Below are positions 1 through 8,179 of a stretch of DNA of 11,662 bases, one piece after another. The DNA is taken from the NCBI GenBank assembly GCA_027484885.1, contig JAIXSD010000013.1:1-11662 (forward strand), in the 5' to 3' direction. A program made the position numbers and the translations under genes. This stretch comes from Rubrivivax sp. Lineage in GTDB: Bacteria > Pseudomonadota > Gammaproteobacteria > Burkholderiales > Burkholderiaceae_C. How positions within the stretch are numbered: position 1 is the first letter of the stretch; each line of letters begins with the position of its first letter. The notes beneath the pieces are model-generated. The model was not told the origin of the DNA. It did no database searches and worked only from the letters and a program-made list of their open reading frames with translations.

Positions 1-822
1 CAGCAAGCGGGCATGGTGCTGAGCGCCCAGTCCAGCATGCCGATGGAGGCGATTGCCCAAGCCTTTCACGACGAGCCGAGCAGCGGCCCGCTGTGGTTCC
101 AGCTCTACTGGCGCGACGATCGCGACTTCATGCTGCAGCTGCTGCGCCGGGTCGAAGCGGCCGGCTTCCAGGCCCTGGTGCTGACCGTCGATGCGCCCGT
201 ACATGGTGCGCGCGACCGCGAGCGGCGCGCCGGCTTTCAGCTGCCGGCCGAGATCCGAGCGGTCAATCTCGGCGGTATCAAGAAGCCCCTGAACCTGCAG
301 CCGGGCCAGAGCGAGCTGTTCGACGGCCTGATGCCGCGCGCCGCCACCTGGGCCGAGATTGATTGGCTGCGCGCGCACAGCCATCTGCCCCTGCTGCTCA
401 AGGGCGCCAACCACCCCGAGGACGCACGCGAGGCGGTGGCGCGCGGCGTGGCCGGCCTGATCGTCTCCAACCACGGCGGCCGCACGCTGGACACCTTGCC
501 GCCCACGGCCGCGTTGCTGCCGCGCGTGCGCGCGGCCGTTGGCCCTGAGCTGCCACTGCTGGTCGATGGTGGCATCCGCCGCGGCAGCGATGTGCTGAAA
601 GCCCTGGCGCTGGGGGCGGATGCCGTGCTGCTGGGCCGGCCCTACATCCATGCCCTGGCCACGGCGGGCGCGCTGGGTGTGGCCCGCGCGCTGCGTTTGC
701 TGCGCGATGAATTCGAGATCGCAATGGCCTTGTGCGGCTGCAAAACCCTCGATGACATCGGCCCTGCGCAGCTCTGGCGCACCGATGCAGACGCCGGGTT
801 TACGCGCAGTGGCGGGCCCTGA
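1..822 (+). CDS. FMN-dependent alpha-hydroxy-acid oxidase/dehydrogenase, C-terminal part (5' end outside window)
   Basis: Members of this family (L-lactate dehydrogenase LldD, glycolate oxidase, mandelate dehydrogenase) oxidise 2-hydroxy acids to 2-oxo acids with FMN in a TIM barrel. The reading frame is open from base 1, so the ATG at 13 is only an internal methionine (MVLSAQSS, a conserved barrel strand). Visible family motifs, in order, are WFQLYW, the strand LTVDAP, a lysine strand LLLKGANHPEDA that normally reads KGI, the catalytic His/Arg motif SNHGGRTLD, the FMN-phosphate stretch LLVDGGIRRGSDVLKAL, and GADAVLLGRP. The C-terminus has the usual ALCGCKTLDDI helix. About 273 codons are present, roughly the last two thirds of a normal 360-400 residue protein. 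Family membership is secure. The substrate cannot be chosen from this fragment. The downstream gene starts about 200 bp later and is probably separately transcribed. Confidence 0.93.
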   Translation, partial: QQAGMVLSAQSSMPMEAIAQAFHDEPSSGPLWFQLYWRDDRDFMLQLLRRVEAAGFQALVLTVDAPVHGARDRERRAGFQLPAEIRAVNLGGIKKPLNLQPGQSELFDGLMPRAATWAEIDWLRAHSHLPLLLKGANHPEDAREAVARGVAGLIVSNHGGRTLDTLPPTAALLPRVRAAVGPELPLLVDGGIRRGSDVLKALALGADAVLLGRPYIHALATAGALGVARALRLLRDEFEIAMALCGCKTLDDIGPAQLWRTDADAGFTRSGGP

Positions 823-955
823 ATGACGCAAGCCCGCGACACCGAGGGTAAACAAGCGTCTTTTCCGCGTGAGATCAGCACTTCTCCCCCTGGCAAAGCC
901 TTCTCAATGCCAGAGGTGCGCAGTACCATCATCCTTGCTCGGTGCTAGAGAGAAA

Positions 956-976
956 TGAAGGCTTATGCGGCCTTCA
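956..976 (+). promoter_or_regulatory. 7-bp perfect hairpin in the leader of the SWIB gene
   Basis: TGAAGGC (956-962) and GCCTTCA (970-976) are perfectly complementary around a 7-nt loop, 43 nt before the start codon at 1020. It could be a leader hairpin or an operator. No T-run follows, so it is not an intrinsic terminator. I could not find a convincing -35/-10 pair in 823-1019. Confidence 0.3.
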
Positions 977-1019
977 CCCGGACCCGGCACATCAACAACT
1001 TTTGATGGAGAGAATTGAA

Positions 1020-1463
1020 ATGGCAACTGCGAAGAAGGCCGCACCCGCAAAGAAGGCGGCTCCGGCAACCAAGGCCGCTCCGGCAAAGAAAGCAGCCGCG
1101 GCCCCCGCCGCCAAGAAGGCTGCTGCGCCGGCAAAGAAGGCAGCTCCCGCGAAGAAAGCTGCTCCGGCCAAGAAGGCGCCTGCTGCCAAGAAGGCAGCCG
1201 CGCCCGCCAAGAAGCGCACTCCGAATGCAGCCTTCATGAAAGCCCTGACCCCCAGCGCCGCCCTGGCCGCCATCGTGGGCGCAGCTCCGCTGCCGCGCAC
1301 CGATGTGACCAAGAAGGTCTGGGAATACATCAAGGCCAACAAGCTGCAGGACGAAGTGCAGAAGCGCATCATCGTCGCCGATGCCAAGCTGAAGGAAATC
1401 TTCGGCAAGGCCAAGGCCGATATGTTCGAGATGACCAAGCTGATCAACAGCCACCTGAAGTGA
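1020..1463 (+). CDS. Histone H1-like tail fused to a SWIB/MDM2 domain; probable nucleoid-associated protein
   Basis: The 147-residue product has two parts. Residues 1-66 are almost only Ala, Lys and Pro in AKKAAP-type units, as in bacterial histone H1-like proteins, and should be disordered, strongly basic and DNA-binding. Residues about 72-147 match the SWIB fold: LTPSAALAAIVG, then LPRTDVTKKVWEYIKANKLQ, KRIIVADAKLKEIFG and MFEMTKLINSHL. Eukaryotic SWIB domains sit in chromatin-remodelling complexes. Bacterial SWIB proteins are poorly understood, so a role in nucleoid architecture is inferred. The ATG at 1020 was chosen because GGAGAG (1007-1012) lies 7 nt upstream. In-frame ATGs at 942 and 1005 would add a non-conserved leader and have no such site. 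The gene is monocistronic, with a strong terminator 60 bp downstream. Confidence 0.9.
   Translation: MATAKKAAPAKKAAPATKAAPAKKAAAAPAAKKAAAPAKKAAPAKKAAPAKKAPAAKKAAAPAKKRTPNAAFMKALTPSAALAAIVGAAPLPRTDVTKKVWEYIKANKLQDEVQKRIIVADAKLKEIFGKAKADMFEMTKLINSHLK
1029..1214 (+). repeat. Degenerate AKKAAP-coding repeat (H1-like tail)
   Basis: This is a low-complexity coding repeat of about 15-18-bp units of the gcnaagaaggcngcnccg type, encoding residues 4-65 of the H1-like/SWIB protein. The units differ mainly at synonymous third positions, which points to selection on the protein rather than a fresh DNA duplication. Such tracts commonly vary in copy number between strains and can confuse short-read assembly. 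Confidence 0.85.
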
Positions 1464-1521
1464 TGCGCCTGCGGTGGCGGCCGCCGCAAGCGGACACCAC
1501 CTCGATGCTGCAGACATGAAC

Positions 1522-1546
1522 AAGCCCGGCATGCCGGGCTTTTTTT
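1522..1546 (+). terminator. Rho-independent terminator of the SWIB gene
   Basis: GCCCGGCA (1524-1531) pairs perfectly with TGCCGGGC (1532-1539). It is extended by two A-T pairs and followed directly by seven Ts (1540-1546). It lies 60 nt after the SWIB stop codon. Read on the other strand only a short TT would follow the stem, so it works mainly for plus-strand transcripts, although the convergent receiver gene also ends nearby. Confidence 0.92.
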
Positions 1547-1591
1547 CGTCTGGACGATCGAGAGGACCGTCGGCCTGGTGCGCCGAACGCT

Positions 1592-1996
1592 TCAGCGAGA
1601 CAGGCGCGCGGCCGTGGCCTGCAAGGCCTCGCTCAGGCGCAGCACATCGATGGGCTTGACCCAGTAATCGCTGAAGCCAGCGGCACGCGCAGCCTCAACC
1701 TGGCTGGCATGGTCATCGGCCGACAGGGCCACGCAGGGCAGGGGGGCCAGGCGTTGATCTGCCCGCAAGGCCTCGATCAGGCTGAGGCCGCTCATATCGG
1801 GCAGGTTCATGTCGATCAGCAGCAGGTCAGGCAAGGCCTCGGGCGCGCGCTCGGCCAGCAGGGCCAGGGCTTGCTCGCCGTCCTCGGCGCAGTGCAAATG
1901 CCAACCCGGCAGGCGCCGGAACACCTCTTCCATCAGGACGATGTTGATGCGATCGTCCTCGACGTAAAGCACCTGGAGGCTGGCGGCTGGAGACAT
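1592..1996 (-). CDS. Stand-alone response regulator receiver protein (CheY-like)
   Basis: The 134-residue product is a single receiver domain with no output domain. The acidic pocket is visible as VEDD (E13, D14, D15). The phosphoacceptor is Asp62 in LLIDMNLPDMSG, the switch Ser/Thr position is Ser92 in ALSADD, and the lysine of WVKPID is Lys114, with an aromatic residue three positions earlier. All canonical phosphorylation residues are therefore present. I chose the ATG at 1994-1996, just before the first beta strand. A GTG at 2072-2074 would add 26 residues unlike a receiver, and neither start has a clear ribosome-binding site. No histidine kinase is next to it, so its partner must be encoded elsewhere. 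The family passes phosphate in relays or acts through protein contacts. The target is unknown. Confidence 0.9.
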   Translation of the reverse strand: MSPAASLQVLYVEDDRINIVLMEEVFRRLPGWHLHCAEDGEQALALLAERAPEALPDLLLIDMNLPDMSGLSLIEALRADQRLAPLPCVALSADDHASQVEAARAAGFSDYWVKPIDVLRLSEALQATAARLSR

Positions 1997-2305
1997 GGCA
2001 GGGAGACTGGGAATGCAAGAAACAGCGTTGCGCCACGAACGATAGCAGTGAAACCGGCCCAGACCCGCCAGCACCCTGCAGCCCGGTGAAAAAACCGGGG
2101 CCAGGGCTGCTCAACGTGGAGCGCAACCCACAAGTGGCAGGGATTCGTGAAATCCGCAGCATCGCCACCCACCAGTCACGGGGGTTGCTCGCCCGCCCGC
2201 GGAACCTAGGGTTACTACACTCTTGACAGTGAATCGCGGTCGCGACCTCAGCGGCATTTTTTCACGCTTGACCCCAGCCCTGCCCCGCTCAACGGACCCC
2301 TCTCC
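1997..2305. other. Divergent intergenic region between the receiver gene and the PEP-CTERM gene
   Basis: No gene is supported in these 309 bp. Two overlapping inverted repeats share the bases 2082-2084: CCCGGT (2082-2087) with ACCGGG (2094-2099), and GCAGCCC (2078-2084) with GGGCTGC (2104-2110). The two stems exclude each other. CCTAGGGTTA lies at 2205-2214. A consensus-like TTGACA at 2223-2228 has no acceptable -10 hexamer 16-18 bp further on. The region must hold promoters for both flanking genes, but I cannot place them. Confidence 0.5.
2205..2214 (+). promoter_or_regulatory. CCTAGGGTTA element, copy 1
   Basis: This 10-mer lies 91 bp upstream of the PEP-CTERM gene. The same 10-mer occurs at 6255-6264, upstream of the small exported protein gene. 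Here it forms part of AACC-TAG-GGTT, an imperfect dyad. It may be a regulator site shared by two genes for exported proteins. I do not recognise the regulator. Confidence 0.25.
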
Positions 2306-3106
2306 ATGCCCTTGCTTGCCACGCTCGCTCTTGCTGCATCCGGCGCCACGCTGCCCCACTGTTCGTGGGATCGGCCCGGCGTGAACCCCTTCATGGGTGA
2401 TGTGGTCGCGGCCGTGGACCGCTACCAGGACATCCCCGCCCCGGTGCGCGCCAAGCTCAAGGCGCGCATGGCCCAGCGGGATTACGACGAGATCGTCAGC
2501 ATCCAGCGCGACGAGATCAAGGGCAGCAAGGCCATTTACGGCAGCACCATCAGCGAAATGCACTTCGGCGCCAACAACGTCTGCAAGACGGTCAGCCGCG
2601 CCAAGTGGACGCAGAAGTACGAAGAGCGCGGCCTGGTCTATTGCGAAGAGGGCCAGTGCATCCTGGTGCCCACGGTCTGCCGCAACGTCAGCCGCATCCA
2701 GCGCATGACGCCGCGCGCCTCGGCGCCGGCCGCGGCCACCAATGTCGCCTCGGCCGCGCAGGAGATCGATGACCCGCAAAGCCAGCTGGAGATGGACCCG
2801 CCCGCCGCCGGTGCCCTTGGAGGCGGCGCACCGGACAGCGGCCGCAACAGCTTTGCCCAGCTGGCCAGCGGCGCCAACACCGGCTTCGATGGCGGCAGTG
2901 GCGCCACGCCCGGCGCCCTGGTGCCCAGCAGCCCGCCGACCTTCAGCGGCAGCAACCCCGGCCCCTCGGTCGGTGGTTTCAGTGTGCCCTCGCTGCCACC
3001 CAGCATCGTGGTGACCACGCCGGCCGTGCCCGAGCCCGAGAGCTGGGCCCTGTTTGCCGGCGGCCTGCTGGCCCTGGCCTTCCTGGCCAAGCGCCGCCCG
3101 CGCTGA
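2306..3106 (+). CDS. MHFG-type PEP-CTERM exported protein
   Basis: The product has 266 residues. The N-terminus (1-15) is a short hydrophobic stretch that may be an export signal, although it lacks the usual basic n-region. Residues 20-135 form the only compact-looking domain, with Cys19, 93, 113, 118 and 125 and the signature MHFG at 85-88 followed by ANNVCKTVSR. Residues 137-240 are Ala/Gly/Ser/Pro-rich and probably disordered. The C-terminus is a complete PEP-CTERM sorting signal: VPEPESWALF from 241, a hydrophobic helix, and a final KRRPR cluster. In known systems an exosortase (EpsH/XrtA type) removes this tail while handling proteins destined for the envelope or exopolysaccharide matrix. 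No exosortase gene lies in this window. There is no good ribosome-binding site before the ATG at 2306, but no better in-frame start exists upstream. The gene converges with uvrA, with 52 bp between the stops. The biochemical function is unknown. Confidence 0.88.
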   Translation: MPLLATLALAASGATLPHCSWDRPGVNPFMGDVVAAVDRYQDIPAPVRAKLKARMAQRDYDEIVSIQRDEIKGSKAIYGSTISEMHFGANNVCKTVSRAKWTQKYEERGLVYCEEGQCILVPTVCRNVSRIQRMTPRASAPAAATNVASAAQEIDDPQSQLEMDPPAAGALGGGAPDSGRNSFAQLASGANTGFDGGSGATPGALVPSSPPTFSGSNPGPSVGGFSVPSLPPSIVVTTPAVPEPESWALFAGGLLALAFLAKRRPR

Positions 3107-3158
3107 TCCTGGCTTCATCAGCCGGCGCCGCCGTGGCCCGGCAGCGCCAGCACCGAGC

Positions 3159-6125
<2,967 letters not shown>

Positions 6126-6254
6126 GGTGGGCGGCAATCAATTCGCAGTACGGGAAAACCCACCATCATAGGTCGGGAGGCCCTCCAGCGCCCCGCTGCG
6201 GCCTGAGCGGGCAGCTCCAGGCCGGAAATCGCCCCAGAACGGCAGTTGTTCACG

Positions 6255-6264
6255 CCTAGGGTTA
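6255..6264 (+). promoter_or_regulatory. CCTAGGGTTA element, copy 2
   Basis: This is identical to 2205-2214. Here it overlaps a perfect 10-bp palindrome, GGGTTAACCC (6259-6268). It lies about 145 bp upstream of the small exported protein start and about 130 bp upstream of uvrA on the other strand, so either gene could be the target. Confidence 0.3.
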
Positions 6265-6283
6265 ACCCCTTGTCGGCGCCGGC

Positions 6284-6309
6284 GGCGATTCAATCGCCTG
6301 CGGCCGCAG
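6284..6309. promoter_or_regulatory. Adjacent perfect palindromes in the uvrA / small exported protein spacer
   Basis: GGCGATT-C-AATCGCC (6284-6298) is a perfect 7-bp inverted repeat with a 1-bp centre, a typical size for a dimeric repressor operator. It abuts CTGCGGCCGCAG (6298-6309), a 12-bp perfect palindrome. CGGCGCCG (6274-6281) and GGGTTAACCC (6259-6268) lie just upstream. Some short GC palindromes are expected by chance at this GC content, but the 15-bp one holds an AT core and is less easily explained. The position fits an operator in a divergent promoter region. Confidence 0.4.
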
Positions 6310-6361
6310 TTCGTCGCACAGGCATGGCTGAGCCCCCTGGGGTTTTCGATACTGAGTCCAT

Positions 6362-6401
6362 CGAAGCAGCACTGGGCCGCTTCGCCAACCGCCAAGAAGG
6401 A
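6362..6401 (+). promoter_or_regulatory. 5'-UTR hairpin and ribosome-binding site of the small exported protein gene
   Basis: CGAAGC (6362-6367) pairs with GCTTCG (6379-6384). Two more inner pairs form past an A-C mismatch around a 5-nt loop. The hairpin ends 10 nt before AGAAGGA (6395-6401), a good Shine-Dalgarno sequence 6 nt ahead of the ATG at 6408. This ribosome-binding site fixes the start and excludes the in-frame ATG at 6246. Confidence 0.55.
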
Positions 6402-6407
6402 CTCATC

Positions 6408-6677
6408 ATGAAGACCACCACCACCCTGATCCGCATCGCCAGCGCCGCCCTGGCCACCAGCCTGATGTTCGCCGCCACGGCCGCCTCCGCTGCCGACAGC
6501 ACCACCAAGACCGAACTGCCGCGCGTCGTCGTAACCGGTAAGTCCGCCGGCCCCGCCCCGGTCGTGCAGCAACTGCCGCGCGTCGTGGTCTCGGGCCTGA
6601 GCGTCAATACCCAGATGCAGCAGCTGATGCTGGCTGCCGCCAAGAGCGATGGCAAGGCTGCACGTCGCAACGGCTGA
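6408..6677 (+). CDS. Small exported protein with twin LPRVVV(T/S)G motifs
   Basis: The 89-residue product has a clear Sec signal peptide: basic start MKTTTTLIR, a hydrophobic core, and a cleavage site after ASA at about residue 28. The mature part of about 60 residues is simple and probably unstructured. It carries LPRVVVTG (37-44) and LPRVVVSG (56-63), 19 residues apart. The DNA CTGCCGCGCGTCGT is repeated exactly at 6516-6529 and 6573-6586. The motif resembles the TonB box and following VVVTG stretch found near the mature N-terminus of many TonB-dependent receptors, but no plug or barrel follows. A Gln/Met/Leu helix and a basic tail end the protein. I recognise no named family. A periplasmic location is well supported; function is unknown. 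It stands alone between uvrA and the cyclase pair. Confidence 0.82.
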   Translation: MKTTTTLIRIASAALATSLMFAATAASAADSTTKTELPRVVVTGKSAGPAPVVQQLPRVVVSGLSVNTQMQQLMLAAAKSDGKAARRNG

Positions 6678-6746
6678 GACGGGACCTCGTGATGCAGAAG
6701 CGATGCCCCGCCAGAGGCAGCTGCCCCACCGACCGCTCTGAACCCT

Positions 6747-6844
6747 GCCGAGCCGAGCCATAGACGCATGGCCGGTGCTGGCGTCCCTCCCCCCTGAATG
6801 GACGTAGGCACCCCCGTGTTTCTCTGCCTCGGCTCGGCCTTTTT
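6747..6844 (+). terminator. Long structured RNA element with terminal T-run (probable terminator)
   Basis: GCCGAGCCGAG (6747-6757) is perfectly complementary to CTCGGCTCGGC (6828-6838), and CCT5 follows (6839-6844, with Ts at 6840-6844). Inside, GGTGC (6774-6778) pairs with GCACC (6808-6812) and CGTCC (6782-6786) pairs with GGACG (6800-6804) across a 3x3 internal loop. The predicted RNA is one long, bulged hairpin. The GC-rich outer stem followed by Ts fits a terminator for the small exported protein gene. The 70-nt interior is far longer than usual, so a leader RNA for the next gene or a small RNA is also possible. Confidence 0.5.
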
Positions 6845-6881
6845 GTGAGCCACATCTCCGACAATGCCGCCAACATTCGTT

Positions 6882-6896
6882 GGAGGTGCTGGAGTG
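6882..6896 (+). promoter_or_regulatory. Ribosome-binding site and GTG start of the cyclase-like gene
   Basis: GGAGG (6882-6886) lies 7 nt before GTG (6894-6896). This pair is much better than the upstream in-frame ATG at 6864, which has no Shine-Dalgarno sequence and would begin only 20 nt after the terminator-like T-run. Confidence 0.75.
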
Positions 6897-8117
6897 ACGG
6901 AAGAATCCCGCAAGCGCAGATCATGGCTTGACGGCTTCATGGCCTATGCCTTGCCCACCGGGCTGGCGGAGGCCCAGGTGCGCCACAACATCGTGGTGCT
7001 GGACCAGCTGCTCTACGCCTTGTGGAACCTGGGCGAGAACCTGGTGTTCGCCTGGACCCCGCTGCCGCAGGGCCTGAACCTGCTGGTCGCCCCCCACCCC
7101 TTGCTGACCGAGTTCACCCAGGCGCCGGGCCTGGCGCCCGAGGAAGTGCGCCGCCGCGCCCAGCTGCTCGATGAGCTGCTGGCCCACCAAAGCCACCTCA
7201 GTGCCGAGCAGTTCGAGCGCACCGCGGCCGAGCTGGGCCTGCGCCCGCACACCATCCAGCTGCCCTTCGCGCCCGACGCCGGCCTGGGCCTGGACCTGGT
7301 GGCCGCCATCATTGCGCGCTACGGCATCCGCCTGGTGGAAGACCGGGCGGTGATCCTGTTCGACGCGGTGGGCTTCTCCCTGCTCAGCCCGCTGCAGCAG
7401 GTGGTGCAGCTGAACAGCCTGTCCTGCTCGGTCAATGCCGCCTATGCCAAGCTGCTGGACCGCGAGATCAACATCAACTTCGCCCGCACCACCACCGGCG
7501 ATGGCTTCTACATCTGGAACCGCATGCGCGGCATCGAGGCCAATGTCGAGCTGTACCAGCTGCTGCAATTCATCCTGGCCGACAACGCCCTGGCCCGCGA
7601 GCGCGCCAGCCAGCCCAACTCGGTGCCGCTGTTGCGCGCGGCCTTCCATGTCGGCTCGCACTACGAGTTCTATCAATCCGAGGGCCTGAACCCGACCTCC
7701 TTCAGCTATTTGGTCGGCCAGGTCACGATCGAGCTGGCGCGCATGATCGAGCGCGCCCTGCCGGGCCAGATCCTGCTGGGCAAGTTCAACACCTTGATGC
7801 GTGACGAGCACAGCGGCGAGGTGCAGCGCATGGCCAGCATCGATTTTGTCGAGCGCACCCGCCGCCCGCTCAAGGCCTTGAACGGACTGAGCCTGGCCGG
7901 CGCCGAGATCGATGAAATCGCCTGCTATCTGACCGGCCGACCCAACGGTCAGGGCGAATTCGGCATCAGCGAGTTCGAGATCCTCGACAAGCACGGCCGC
8001 GCCCACCGCGTCTACAACGCCAAGATCAACATCCACCGGCGTGCCGGGGAGCCGATCTACCTGGGTCTGCGCGAAGAAGACCTGCCCGCTTTCCCTGCAC
8101 CTGTTACGGTTTGTTAA
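6894..8117 (+). CDS. Divergent class III nucleotide cyclase-like protein
   Basis: The 407-residue product has no signal peptide or membrane segment. Residues 1-140 are an unrecognised, mostly helical N-terminal region. Residues about 150-300 align with class III adenylate/guanylate cyclases. AVILFDAVGFS carries the first metal-binding Asp (D157). TTTGDGFYIWNR carries the second (D203). AAFHVGSH corresponds to the central strand. SYLVGQVTIELARM followed by ALPGQILLG corresponds to the family's GDTVNxAxR...GqI block. There the transition-state Arg is kept (R283) but the Asn is replaced by Ile279. The Lys that reads adenine (four before D203) is Thr199 and its partner Asp is Tyr272. Residues 300-407 are an unrecognised beta-rich tail (VYNAKINIHRR). 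On its own the domain may be inactive, of altered specificity, or a partner subunit. The next gene, 62 bp on, also encodes a cyclase. Domain assignment is fairly secure; activity is not. Confidence 0.75.
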   Translation: MTEESRKRRSWLDGFMAYALPTGLAEAQVRHNIVVLDQLLYALWNLGENLVFAWTPLPQGLNLLVAPHPLLTEFTQAPGLAPEEVRRRAQLLDELLAHQSHLSAEQFERTAAELGLRPHTIQLPFAPDAGLGLDLVAAIIARYGIRLVEDRAVILFDAVGFSLLSPLQQVVQLNSLSCSVNAAYAKLLDREININFARTTTGDGFYIWNRMRGIEANVELYQLLQFILADNALARERASQPNSVPLLRAAFHVGSHYEFYQSEGLNPTSFSYLVGQVTIELARMIERALPGQILLGKFNTLMRDEHSGEVQRMASIDFVERTRRPLKALNGLSLAGAEIDEIACYLTGRPNGQGEFGISEFEILDKHGRAHRVYNAKINIHRRAGEPIYLGLREEDLPAFPAPVTVC

Positions 8118-8179
8118 CTGCGAACCATCCCCAAGCGGTAGGATGGCCGGACAACGCGAAGTCGCAAAGCGCCCAGGCC

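Noticed and set aside
1029..1214. Repeat array read as a possible CRISPR or tandem satellite
   Set aside because: It has no constant repeat and unique spacer structure. The periodicity follows codons of the AKKAAP protein repeat.
963..1532. Minus-strand frames opposite the AKKA repeat
   Set aside because: They are the reverse translation of a coding repeat and give low-complexity Leu/Gly/Cys/Ser or Ala/Gly/Phe strings.
2223..2228. TTGACA as a sigma70 -35 box for the PEP-CTERM gene
   Set aside because: No hexamer resembling TATAAT lies 16-18 bp downstream; those positions read ACCTCAG-like GC-rich sequence.
2111..3118. 335-codon open frame on the minus strand, opposite the PEP-CTERM gene
   Set aside because: The plus frame has the MHFG motif and a full PEP-CTERM tail. 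The antisense product is Gly/Ala/Arg-rich with no motif.
8111..8179. TTG start for the cyclase-ATPase protein, overlapping the upstream gene by 7 bp
   Set aside because: The added 23 residues look like translated spacer and TTG is a rare start. The ATG at 8180 begins shortly before the conserved cyclase strand, though its ribosome-binding site is also weak.
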